Both the position numbers and the translations under genes were made by a program. From VBAS01 sp963773465 (GTDB lineage Bacteria > Bacteroidota > Bacteroidia > Chitinophagales > Chitinophagaceae), in contig CAVZBF010000002.1 in NCBI GenBank assembly GCA_963773465.1, positions 1,054,001-1,118,000 on the forward strand: a DNA stretch of 64,000 nucleotides, written 5' to 3'. The first letter of the stretch is position 1, and each line of letters opens with the position of its first letter. Positions 26,950 through 35,161 of the stretch are shown here, piece after piece. The notes under the pieces are model-generated. The model saw only the letters and a program-made list of their open reading frames with translations. It did not search any database and had not been told where the DNA came from.

Positions 26950-26988
26950 GAGGCTCCCGAAGCCCCCTTTAGGGGGTTTGGGGATTTA
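26950..26988. repeat. dispersed C/G-rich repeat, copy 4
   Basis: AGCCCCCTTTAGGGGGTTTG core hairpin, ending nine bases before the start of the first GMC gene. The 350-base gap 26644-26993 is thus almost wholly made of dispersed repeats and shows no gene. Confidence 0.6.
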
Positions 26989-26993
26989 TCATT

Positions 26994-28685
26994 ATGGCAG
27001 ACAATAACACATTTGATGCGATCGTAGTTGGTTCCGGTATCAGCGGAGGCTGGGCAGCAAAAGAGCTTACCGAAAGGGGACTCACCGTAGTTATGCTTGA
27101 GAGAGGCTTTGATATAAAGCACGTGAAAGATTATGAACAAACGAACAGGCCTGTGTGGGAATATCCGCATCGTGGCGGAAGGACCCAGCAAATGGTCAAA
27201 GACTATCCTAACCTGAAAAGAGATTACCCGTTAAATGAAAGGAATCTTCATTTCTGGGCAAGTGATAAAGACAATCCTTATACAGAAACGAAGCGGTTCG
27301 ACTGGTTCCGCGGCTATCATGTAGGCGGCCGTTCGCTTATGTGGGGTCGCCAGAGTTATCGGTGGAGTGAGACCGATTTTGCAGCAAATGGCAAAGAAAG
27401 TATAGCTGTTGACTGGCCTATCAGGTATAAAGAGATTGAACCATGGTACACTCATGTTGAAAAATTTGCCGGCATCCAGGGTTCTTATGAAAACCTTCCG
27501 GTTTTACCAGATAGTCACTTCTTACCCGCCATGGAATTAAACGTTGTTGAAAAAGATGTGGCCGCAAAGATCAAACAACACTACAATAATAAACGTACGC
27601 TGATCATTGGTCGCACGGCGCATGTTACAGGTCCTTTAGGTCATAGTCCGCAACGAACAAATTGTCAATACCGTGATATGTGCTGGAATGGTTGTCCGTT
27701 TGGCGCATACTTTAGCACGCAGTCATCCACCCTGCCTGCAGCCATGGCAACAGGCAAGCTTACACTGGGCATTAATTCTATCGTAAAGGAAATTATTTAT
27801 GATAAAGACACGAAGAAAGCAAAAGGCGTAAGAGTTATTGATGCGGAAACCAATCAAACAAAGGAATTTTTTTCAAAGATCGTTTTCCTCTGTGCTTCTG
27901 CTTTTAATTCTGCATGGATACTGATGAATTCAGCAACGGATGTATGGCCCGATGGTTTAGGAAGCAGCAGTGGTGAATTAGGACACAATGCAATGGATCA
28001 TCATTTTCGCGTTGGTGCAAGTGGTGAAGTGGAAGGATATGATGATAAATATTATTTCGGACATCGCCCTACCGGTTTTTATATACCACGGTTCAGAAAT
28101 TTTGGTGATGATAAAAGAGATTATATCCGCGGTTTTGGCTACCAGGGTGGTGCAAGCAGAAATGGATGGGGCCGCGAAGTGGCTGAATTGAATGTGGGCG
28201 CCGCATTAAAGGATGCATTAAGTGAACCCGGCGGATGGCGTATTGGCGCCACTGCTTTTGGTGAAATGCTTCCTTATCATGATAACAAAATCTCATTAAA
28301 TAAAAACGTAAAAGATAAATGGGGACTGCCGGTATTGGATATGGATGTATCTATCCGCGATAATGAAAAGAAAATGCGTGTGGATATGCAAAATGATATG
28401 AAGGAAATGCTGGAAGCAGCAGGTGTGAAAAACATAAATGGTTATGAAAACGATTATGCACCGGGTATGGGTATTCATGAAATGGGCGTGGCAAGAATGG
28501 GTCGTGATTCAAAAACCTCGGTGTTGAATGGCAATAACCAGGTGTGGGATTGTAAAAATGTATTCGTTACCGATGGCGCTTGTATGACGAGTGCATCTTG
28601 TGTAAACCCATCGCTTACTTATATGGCATTGACTGCAAGAGCGGCTGCTTTCGCGGTTGATGAATTGAAAAAAATGAATGTATAA
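26994..28685 (+). CDS. GMC family FAD oxidoreductase, large subunit (copy 1)
   Basis: 563 residues. FAD-binding DAIVVGSGISGGWAAKELTE (residues 8-27) with Glu at the strand-2 end (LERG), the GMC signature GGRSLMWGRQSYRW (about 112), and the C-terminal catalytic His in GIHEMGVARMG and Asn in ASCVNPSLTY. A Cys cluster CQYRDMCWNGCPFGAY (about 222) resembles the Fe-S-binding stretch of bacterial FAD glucose dehydrogenases. It has no signal peptide; export probably depends on the Tat-bearing small subunit 65 bases downstream. Family role is oxidation of sugar hydroxyls, here probably C3 of glycosides (LacA-like). Confidence 0.9.
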   Translation: MADNNTFDAIVVGSGISGGWAAKELTERGLTVVMLERGFDIKHVKDYEQTNRPVWEYPHRGGRTQQMVKDYPNLKRDYPLNERNLHFWASDKDNPYTETKRFDWFRGYHVGGRSLMWGRQSYRWSETDFAANGKESIAVDWPIRYKEIEPWYTHVEKFAGIQGSYENLPVLPDSHFLPAMELNVVEKDVAAKIKQHYNNKRTLIIGRTAHVTGPLGHSPQRTNCQYRDMCWNGCPFGAYFSTQSSTLPAAMATGKLTLGINSIVKEIIYDKDTKKAKGVRVIDAETNQTKEFFSKIVFLCASAFNSAWILMNSATDVWPDGLGSSSGELGHNAMDHHFRVGASGEVEGYDDKYYFGHRPTGFYIPRFRNFGDDKRDYIRGFGYQGGASRNGWGREVAELNVGAALKDALSEPGGWRIGATAFGEMLPYHDNKISLNKNVKDKWGLPVLDMDVSIRDNEKKMRVDMQNDMKEMLEAAGVKNINGYENDYAPGMGIHEMGVARMGRDSKTSVLNGNNQVWDCKNVFVTDGACMTSASCVNPSLTYMALTARAAAFAVDELKKMNV

Positions 28686-28693
28686 AAAACCCC

Positions 28694-28731
28694 AATAATT
28701 ATTGATTAATAATTATTAATTATTGATTATT
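28694..28731. repeat. AT-only spacer repeat
   Basis: AATAATTATTGATTAATAAT followed by TATTAATTATTGATTATT, a slightly degenerate copy of the palindrome TTAATAATTATTAA that recurs between the genes of this run. Confidence 0.7.
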
Positions 28732-28750
28732 CTCTAAAACAAGAATCTTT

Positions 28751-29329
28751 ATGAATAGACGTGAATTATTAAAAATGGTAGCTGCCGCAACAGGCGGTGT
28801 TGTTATTGGCGGTGAATTTTTTCTTGCTGGTTGTACGAACCCGGAAGCAGGTGTCGGTTCATCAGCCACTTTTACCGAATCGGATATTGCTTTTTTAGAT
28901 GAAGTAGCGGAGACAATTTTTCCAAAAACATCAACGCCCGGCGCTAAGGATGCTAAAGTTGGCCAGTTTATGACAGTAATGGTAACTGATTGCTATGAAC
29001 AAAAAGACCAGGAGGCTTTTCGTGCCGGCATGAAGTCGATAAATGAAGCTTGTGAGAAAATGCATAAGCATGGTTTTATGAAAGCAACCCCGGAACAGCG
29101 AACAGAATTACTCGTGTCCCTCGACAATGAAAGAAAGGAATATCAAAAAAATAAAAAGAAAGAAGATCCTAATCATTTTTTCCAGCCGTTCAAACAGCTG
29201 ACCATAATGGGTTACTTTACTTCTAAAGAAGGAAGAACAGGAGCCACAAGATATGAACCCGTGCCAGGCAAGTACCAGGGAGATGTTCCTTATAAAAAAG
29301 GAGATAAGATTGTAACCGGGCTAAGTTAA
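28751..29329 (+). CDS. gluconate 2-dehydrogenase subunit 3 family protein, Tat lipoprotein (copy 1)
   Basis: 192 residues. Twin-arginine start MNRRELLKMVAAATGGVV and a lipobox-like LAGC near residue 28, then FTESDIAFLDEVAETIFPKT, the hallmark of the small subunit of membrane sugar dehydrogenases (PF13618). The C-terminal VPGKYQGDVPYKKGDK is also conserved. In known systems this subunit carries the signal for Tat export of the folded GMC partner and is needed for its maturation. It lies between GMC copies 1 and 2, and could serve both. Confidence 0.9.
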   Translation: MNRRELLKMVAAATGGVVIGGEFFLAGCTNPEAGVGSSATFTESDIAFLDEVAETIFPKTSTPGAKDAKVGQFMTVMVTDCYEQKDQEAFRAGMKSINEACEKMHKHGFMKATPEQRTELLVSLDNERKEYQKNKKKEDPNHFFQPFKQLTIMGYFTSKEGRTGATRYEPVPGKYQGDVPYKKGDKIVTGLS

Positions 29330-29345
29330 AATCAATCGTTAACTC

Positions 29346-29381
29346 AATTAATAATTATTAATTAATAATTATTAATTATTT
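29346..29381. repeat. AT-only spacer repeat
   Basis: AATTAATAATTATTAATTAA and TAATTATTAATTATTT; includes the 28-base perfect palindrome made of two TTAATAATTATTAA units. Lies six bases before the next start codon. Confidence 0.75.
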
Positions 29382-29386
29382 CATTT

Positions 29387-31069
29387 ATGCAAGAACAATT
29401 TGATGCGATAGTCGTTGGCTCCGGGATAAGTGGCGGATGGGCAGCTAAAGAGCTTTGTGAAAAAGGTCTCAAAGTATTGATGCTTGAGCGAGGACATCAC
29501 ATTGAACATGTCAAAGATTATGCTGACACCAACAAACCGATATGGGAATATCCGCATCGCGGCCTCCGTACACAAAAAATGGTGGAAGATTATCCTGCAT
29601 TGAAAAGAGATTACCCGTTGAATGAACGCAATCTTTCATTCTGGGCGTCTGAGAAAGATTCTCCTTATGTTGAAAAGAAACCATTTGGTTGGTTTCGCGG
29701 ATATCATACAGGCGGAAGATCATTAATGTGGGGCAGACAGAGTTATCGCTGGTGCGAATGGGATTTTGAAGCCAATGCAAAAGATGGTATCGCTGTGGAT
29801 TGGCCGCTGCGATATAAAGAAATTGCTCCCTGGTATGATCATGTTGAATCTTTTGCAGGAATCAGCGGTTCACTGGAAGGATTACCGCAATTACCTGACG
29901 GTAAATTCTTACCTCCAATGGAAATGAATGCGGTTGAGAAAATGGTTGCCGGGAAAATAAAAGAGCATTATAAGAATGAAAGAACGATGATAATTGCACG
30001 GGTGGCCAATCTCACAAAGGAAATTCCGGGTCGTGAAACTGCCTGCCAGTTTAGAAATATATGCTGGAATGGTTGCCCGTTCGGCGCCTACTTTAGCACG
30101 CAATCTTCTACCCTGCCTGCAGCAATGAAAACAAATAATTTAACTCTTCGCAATCACTCTATCGTTACTGAGGTCATTTATGATAAGGATAAGAAAAAAG
30201 CAAATGGAGTACGTGTGCTCGATGCGGTTACAAATCAGACTTATGAATACTTCAGCAAGATCGTTTTCCTTTGCGCTTCTACTTTTAATTCGACATGGAT
30301 ACTGATGCGATCAGCTACTGATATATGGCCGGATGGATTAGGAAGCAGCAGTGGTGAACTGGGCCATAATGTTATGGATCATCATTTAAAGATGTACACT
30401 AGCGGAGAGGCAGAAGGGTTTGACGATAGATATTATTTTGGCTTCAGGCCAACTCAGGTTTATGTTCCGCGTTTCCGCAATCTTCCCGGGGGTGAAAAGA
30501 GAAATTATATCCGTGGGTTTGGATACCAGGGCGCAGCAAGCAGAGAAGGTTGGGCACGAAATATAGCAGAATTTAATATCGGGGCGGATCTTAAGGATGG
30601 ATTGGGAGAGCCAGGAAAATGGATGATGGGTATTGGAGGATTTGGTGAAATGTTGCCTTATCATGATAATAAGATCACTCTCTCTAAAGATAAAAAAGAC
30701 AAATGGGGATTACCCGTTCTTGAATTTGATGTTGAATTCAAAGAGAATGAAAAGAACATGAGAATAGAGGTTATGAATGATGCCAAAGAAATGTTGGAAG
30801 CAGCCGGTATAAAAAATGTACAGGGGCGTGACAATGGATGCGAGCCAGGCTGGGGTATACACGAAATGGGAACTGCACGAATGGGTACAGATCAAAAAAC
30901 ATCTGTACTTAACAAATGGAACCAGGTATGGGATGCACCAAATGTTTTCGTCACCGACGGATCATTTATGACATCGGCGTCTTGTGTCAACCCATCATTA
31001 ACTTATATGGCATTTACAGCGAGAGCAGTTGATCATGCGGTTCAGGAACTTAAAAAATTAAACGTGTAG
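29387..31069 (+). CDS. GMC family FAD oxidoreductase, large subunit (copy 2)
   Basis: 560 residues and very similar to copy 1 along its whole length: FDAIVVGSGISGGWAAKELC at the N-terminus, GGRSLMWGRQSYRWCEWDF, CQFRNICWNGCPFGAYFSTQ, and the C-terminal GIHEMGTARMG and SCVNPSLTYMAF. The main differences are in surface stretches such as EIPGRETACQ. No signal peptide. A recent tandem duplication is likely; whether it differs in substrate cannot be told. Both neighbours are separated by the AT-only spacer repeat. Confidence 0.9.
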   Translation: MQEQFDAIVVGSGISGGWAAKELCEKGLKVLMLERGHHIEHVKDYADTNKPIWEYPHRGLRTQKMVEDYPALKRDYPLNERNLSFWASEKDSPYVEKKPFGWFRGYHTGGRSLMWGRQSYRWCEWDFEANAKDGIAVDWPLRYKEIAPWYDHVESFAGISGSLEGLPQLPDGKFLPPMEMNAVEKMVAGKIKEHYKNERTMIIARVANLTKEIPGRETACQFRNICWNGCPFGAYFSTQSSTLPAAMKTNNLTLRNHSIVTEVIYDKDKKKANGVRVLDAVTNQTYEYFSKIVFLCASTFNSTWILMRSATDIWPDGLGSSSGELGHNVMDHHLKMYTSGEAEGFDDRYYFGFRPTQVYVPRFRNLPGGEKRNYIRGFGYQGAASREGWARNIAEFNIGADLKDGLGEPGKWMMGIGGFGEMLPYHDNKITLSKDKKDKWGLPVLEFDVEFKENEKNMRIEVMNDAKEMLEAAGIKNVQGRDNGCEPGWGIHEMGTARMGTDQKTSVLNKWNQVWDAPNVFVTDGSFMTSASCVNPSLTYMAFTARAVDHAVQELKKLNV

Positions 31070-31070
31070 A

Positions 31071-31105
31071 ATATTAATAATTATTAATTAATAATTATTA
31101 ATTAC
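31071..31105. repeat. AT-only spacer repeat
   Basis: ATATTAATAATTATTAATTA and ATAATTATTAATTAC, same palindrome as at 29346, seven bases before the next start codon. Confidence 0.75.
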
Positions 31106-31112
31106 TTCAATT

Positions 31113-32792
31113 ATGGAAGAACAATTTGATGCAATAGTAGTTGGCTCCGGTATCTCAGGCGGATGGGCCGCAAAAGAACTTTGCGATAAAGGACTAAAAG
31201 TTTTATTGCTTGAACGTGGCCGTGATGTGGTTCACCTGAAAGACTACCCTACCGCAACAAAAAACCCCTGGGAGTTTGCTCACCGCGGCAACATGCCTCC
31301 GTCTGTATTAAAAGAAAATCCTGTTGTTGCAAAATGTTATGCATTTGGAGAAGCCACTGAACATTTCTTTGTAAAAGATAAAGAGCATCCATATATACAG
31401 GAAAAACCTTTTGATTGGATAAGAGCTTACCAGGTTGGAGGTAAATCATTATTATGGGCAAGACAAGTACAGCGCTGGAGCAAGTTCGATTTTGATGGGC
31501 CGCGAAGAGATGGCTTTGCCACCGAATGGCCAATTGGTTATGATGATATGGCTCCCTGGTACAGTCATGTTGAAAAATTTGCCGGCATTAGTGGAAATAA
31601 AGATGGTTTAGAAAATTTACCCGATGGCGAATTCTTACCACCCTGGGAAATGAATGTTTTAGAAAAACATTTGGTTGCACAATTCAAAACACATTATCCT
31701 GACAGGCCCGCTATCATCGGGCGGTGTGCGCATATTACACAACCACAGGAAATACATATTCAGCAGGGAAGGGAACAATGCCAGGCAAGAAGTTTATGTG
31801 AACGTGGTTGTCCTTTTGGCGGTTATTTCAGCAGCAATTCCTCAACTATTCCATGGGCACAGAAAAGCGGTAACCTTACGTTAAAAACAAATTCAGTTGT
31901 TCACTCCATCATCTATGATGATAAGCAAAAGAAAGCAACGGGTGTAAAAGTGATTGATGCAAAAACAAAACAGGCCACTGACTATTCTGCTAAAATAATT
32001 TTTGTGAATGCTGCCTGCTTAAATACAAACCTTATTTTATTAAACTCAAGATCTGAACGTTTTCCTAATGGACTTGGGAATGATAACGGTCTTTTAGGAA
32101 AATTCATCTGTTTTCATAACTATCGCGGCAGTATTACTGCTACGTATGATGGCTTCAATGACTTTGTTACGTATGGTCGCCGGCCGACGATGATCATCAT
32201 GCCGTCATTCAGGAATGTCCGCAAACAGGAAATGCCATTCAAACGTGGTTATCTTGTTGCGTTTACAGCATATCGGGGAAGTGGCAACGGTTATGATGGT
32301 ATCGGTGCAGAATTAAAAGATGCCATGGCACAAGCGGGCGCCTGGGGAATTTTTATGATGATGCAGGGAGAAACTATTCCAAAAGAAACCAGCCATCTTC
32401 GTTTGAGTACAGATAAAAAAGATGAATGGGGAATTCCTCAATTGATAACTTCTGTTGATTATGATGAGAATGATGAAAAGCTGCTGAAAGATTTTCATGA
32501 GCAGGGAGTCGAAATGCTGACAAAAGCAGGTTGTAAGAATATTTATCCCAATGACAGTAAACAAGCTCCGGGTTTGGATATTCATGAAATGGGCGGTGTA
32601 AGAATGGGAAAAGATCCAAAGACATCAATGCTGAATAAATGGAACCAGTTTCATAATTGCCCGAATGTTTTTGTAACTGATGGTGCTTGCATGACATCGA
32701 CCGGTACACAAAATCCGTCATTGACATTTATGGCAATAACAGCAAGAGCGGCAAATTATGCGGCTGATGAATTTAAAAAAGGAAATTTGTAA
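31113..32792 (+). CDS. GMC family FAD oxidoreductase, large subunit (copy 3, divergent)
   Basis: 559 residues. The N-terminal FAD site is nearly identical to copy 2 (FDAIVVGSGISGGWAAKELC), but the rest has moved away: ATKNPWEFAHRGNMPPSVLK, GGKSLLWARQVQRWSKFDF where copies 1 and 2 have GGRSLMWGRQSYRW, CQARSLCERGCPFGGYFSSN, and a middle segment lacking the DHHF/GFGYQG motifs of the others. Catalytic GLDIHEMGGVRMG and TGTQNPSLTFMA are kept. It is probably an enzyme with another substrate preference. No signal peptide, and no own small subunit next to it. Confidence 0.9.
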   Translation: MEEQFDAIVVGSGISGGWAAKELCDKGLKVLLLERGRDVVHLKDYPTATKNPWEFAHRGNMPPSVLKENPVVAKCYAFGEATEHFFVKDKEHPYIQEKPFDWIRAYQVGGKSLLWARQVQRWSKFDFDGPRRDGFATEWPIGYDDMAPWYSHVEKFAGISGNKDGLENLPDGEFLPPWEMNVLEKHLVAQFKTHYPDRPAIIGRCAHITQPQEIHIQQGREQCQARSLCERGCPFGGYFSSNSSTIPWAQKSGNLTLKTNSVVHSIIYDDKQKKATGVKVIDAKTKQATDYSAKIIFVNAACLNTNLILLNSRSERFPNGLGNDNGLLGKFICFHNYRGSITATYDGFNDFVTYGRRPTMIIMPSFRNVRKQEMPFKRGYLVAFTAYRGSGNGYDGIGAELKDAMAQAGAWGIFMMMQGETIPKETSHLRLSTDKKDEWGIPQLITSVDYDENDEKLLKDFHEQGVEMLTKAGCKNIYPNDSKQAPGLDIHEMGGVRMGKDPKTSMLNKWNQFHNCPNVFVTDGACMTSTGTQNPSLTFMAITARAANYAADEFKKGNL

Positions 32793-32796
32793 AACC

Positions 32797-32836
32797 ATTA
32801 ATAATTATTAATTAATAATTATTAATTATTTTTTTT
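32797..32836. repeat. AT-only spacer repeat
   Basis: ATTAATAATTATTAATTAAT and AATTATTAATTATTTTTTTT. Fourth spacer of the GMC run carrying the palindrome, ending directly before the fourth GMC gene. Confidence 0.75.
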
Positions 32837-32837
32837 A

Positions 32838-34520
32838 AGGCAGACAATAATACATACGATGCAATTGTAGTTGGCTCCGGTATATCCGGTGGCTGGGCCG
32901 CAAAAGAACTATGTGAAAAAGGATTGAAAGTATTAATGCTGGAACGTGGAGAGACCTTATGAACATAATAAAGATTATAAAACTGCAACTAAAGAACCGT
33001 GGGAGTTTAGCACCGGGGAGCAACAACTGCAGCAACAGAAAAAAGATTATCCTGTAATTCATCGTGGTTGGGCGGCGAATGAAAGAGTGATGGATGCATG
33101 GGTAAATGAAATAGATTCTCCTTACACAGAAATAAAACCATTTACCTGGTGGCGTAGTATATAGATGGGTGGCCGTTCTGTTTTATGGGGAAGACAAAGT
33201 TATCGCTGGAGCGACATGGATTTTGAAGCCAATGCAAAAGATGGATTCGGCATCGACTGGCCCATCCGTTACAAAGATCTTGCGCCATGGTATGATCATG
33301 TTGAAAAGTTTGCAGGCATCAGTGGTTCATAAGAAGGTTTATCACAATTACCCGATGGAAAATTTTTGCCACCCGTGCCATTGAATATGGTAGAAAAAGA
33401 TGTTGCTGCAAAGAATAAAAGATTATTATAAGGGACAGCGTCATCTTATCAATAGCCGTGTTGCAAATCATTACCGTGCCGCATAATGAAAGAACACATT
33501 GCCAGTTCCGCAATCGTTGCTGGGAAGGATGTCCGTTCGGTGCTTATTTCAGTACACAGTCCTCTACCCTGCCCGCTGCAATGAAAACAGGTAATCTAAC
33601 AGTGAGACCATTTTCATTGTAACAAAAGTTTTATACGATAAGGATAAAAAGAAAGCGACAGGTGTTGAAGTGCTGGATACAAGAGAAATAAAACTTATGA
33701 ATTCAAATCAAAGATCGTTTTTCTTTGTGCTTCCGCATTGAACTCTACCTGGGTATTATTTAATTCGGCAACCGATATATGGCCGGAAGGGTTAGGAAGC
33801 AGCAGCGGTGAATTAGGACATAATGTAATGGATCATCATTATAATCTTGGTGCTGTCTGGAAGTATAGAAGGATATGAAGATAAATATGAATATGGACGA
33901 AGGCCAAATGGATTTTATATTCCACGATTTGCAAATATATCCGGAGATAAAAGAAGGGATTTTGTCAGAGGTTTTGGTTACCAGGGCAGCGCAAGCAGGA
34001 AGGCTGGAGCCGGGAGATTGCCGAATTAAATATTGGCGGTGAATTTAAAGAAGCATTAGCAGAACCGGGCGCTGGAGAATTGGCGCTACTGGTTTTGGAG
34101 AAATACTTCCCTATCATGAAAATAAAATATCACTGGATAAGAACAGGAAAGATAAATGGGGATTGCCTGTACTTGCAATGGATGCAGAGATAAAAGAAAA
34201 TGAAATGAAGATGCGGAAGGATATTAAAGAAGAATTGAAAGCAATGCTTGAAGCAGCCGGAGTAAAAAATATAAGCACCTATGATAGTGGTCATGCAATC
34301 GGGCATGGCATTCATGAAATGGGAACAGCAAGAATGGGAAATGATCCAAAAACATCCGTATTAAATAGGAATAACCAGGTATGGGATGCAATAAATGTAT
34401 TTGTAACAGATGGCGCCTGTATGACAGCTCTGCTTGCCAAAATCCATCACTGACTTATATGGCATTAACAGCAAGAGCGGCTGATTATGCGGTAATCGAA
34501 TGAAAAAAGGAAATTTATAA
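32838..34520 (+). pseudogene. GMC family FAD oxidoreductase, copy 4, reading frame broken many times
   Basis: Homology to copies 1 and 2 runs over the full length: DAIVVGSGISGGWAAKELCE, NERVMDAWVNEIDSPYTE, GGRSVLWGRQSYRWSDMDFE, CPFGAYFSTQSSTLPAAMK, GFGYQGSASRK, GIHEMGTARMGNDPKTSVLN. The start codon itself seems to lack its T (AAGGCAGAC against ATGGCAGAC in copy 1). At least eight single-base shifts occur, plus TAG at 33162 and TAA at 33330 in frame. Those two could be paired indels or true stops. Given the error pattern elsewhere the gene may be intact in the organism, but this copy is the best candidate in the run for real decay. Confidence 0.75.
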
Positions 34521-34529
34521 AACCCGGTA

Positions 34530-34558
34530 GATTATTAATTAATAATTACTGATTATTT
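34530..34558. repeat. AT-only spacer repeat (degenerate)
   Basis: GATTATTAATTAATAATTAC then TGATTATTTCA, a less perfect copy, between GMC copy 4 and the second small-subunit gene. Confidence 0.65.
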
Positions 34559-34575
34559 CAAAATAATACAACTAT

Positions 34576-35140
34576 ATGGACAGAAGAGAACTCTTAAAAA
34601 TGGTTGCCTTGGCAACAGGTGGTGCGGTAATTGGCGGAGAAGTTTTTCTTAGCGGATGTAAAAGCAATGATGCCGCAGTCGCCGGAACTACTTTTTCAGA
34701 AAAGATATTGCTTTTCTTGATGAAGTAGCAGAAACAATTATACCAAAAACAACAACTGCCGGCGCTAAAGAAGCTGAAGTAGGTGAGTTTATGACAGTAA
34801 TGGTGAATGATTGCTATGAAGAAGCAGATCAAAAAATATTTCATGAAGGAATTAAGAAGTTGGATGAAGCCTGTAACAAAATGCATGGTCATGATTTTAT
34901 GAAAGCTGAACCGGCACAACGAAAAGAATTACTGACCTCGCTTGAAAAAGAAGCGAAAGAGTATATGAAAAATAAAAAGAAGGAAGATCCTGCTCATTAT
35001 TTTTCAATGATGAAGCAACTCACTTTACTTGGCTTCTTTACATCAAAGCAGGCAATGGAGCAATGCTTCAACTACAGGCGGTACCCGGAAAATATGATGG
35101 TGCTGTCCCTTATAAAAAAGGAGATAAACTGTTTGTATAA
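34576..35140 (+). CDS. gluconate 2-dehydrogenase subunit 3 family protein (copy 2, frameshifted)
   Basis: Starts MDRRELLKMVALATGGAVIG, again a twin-arginine signal, with SGC near residue 28 as lipobox. After a lost base near 34700 the sequence continues DIAFLDEVAETIIPKTTTAG, NDCYEEADQKIFHEG, KKKEDPAHYFSMMKQLTLLG; another shift near 35050 precedes VPGKYDGAVPYKKGDKLFV. About 188 residues when repaired, closely similar to the copy at 28751. Probably the export and maturation partner of GMC copy 4 and perhaps 3. Confidence 0.85.
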
Positions 35141-35161
35141 AATTTAATTAATGATCAAATT

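Noticed and set aside
28694..34558. AT-only spacer palindromes as a CRISPR array or replication origin
   Set aside because: Units are separated by 0.6-1.7 kb genes, not by short spacers, and there are no DnaA boxes or dnaA/dnaN genes near.
26994..35140. GMC cluster as a cholesterol oxidase or choline dehydrogenase operon
   Set aside because: Presence of subunit 3, cytochrome c and DUF1080 genes points to sugar oxidation; no betaine or steroid genes are nearby.
19714..35140. Phage or plasmid origin for the sugar-oxidation locus
   Set aside because: No integrase, replication or mobilisation genes within it; composition is like the neighbouring housekeeping genes.
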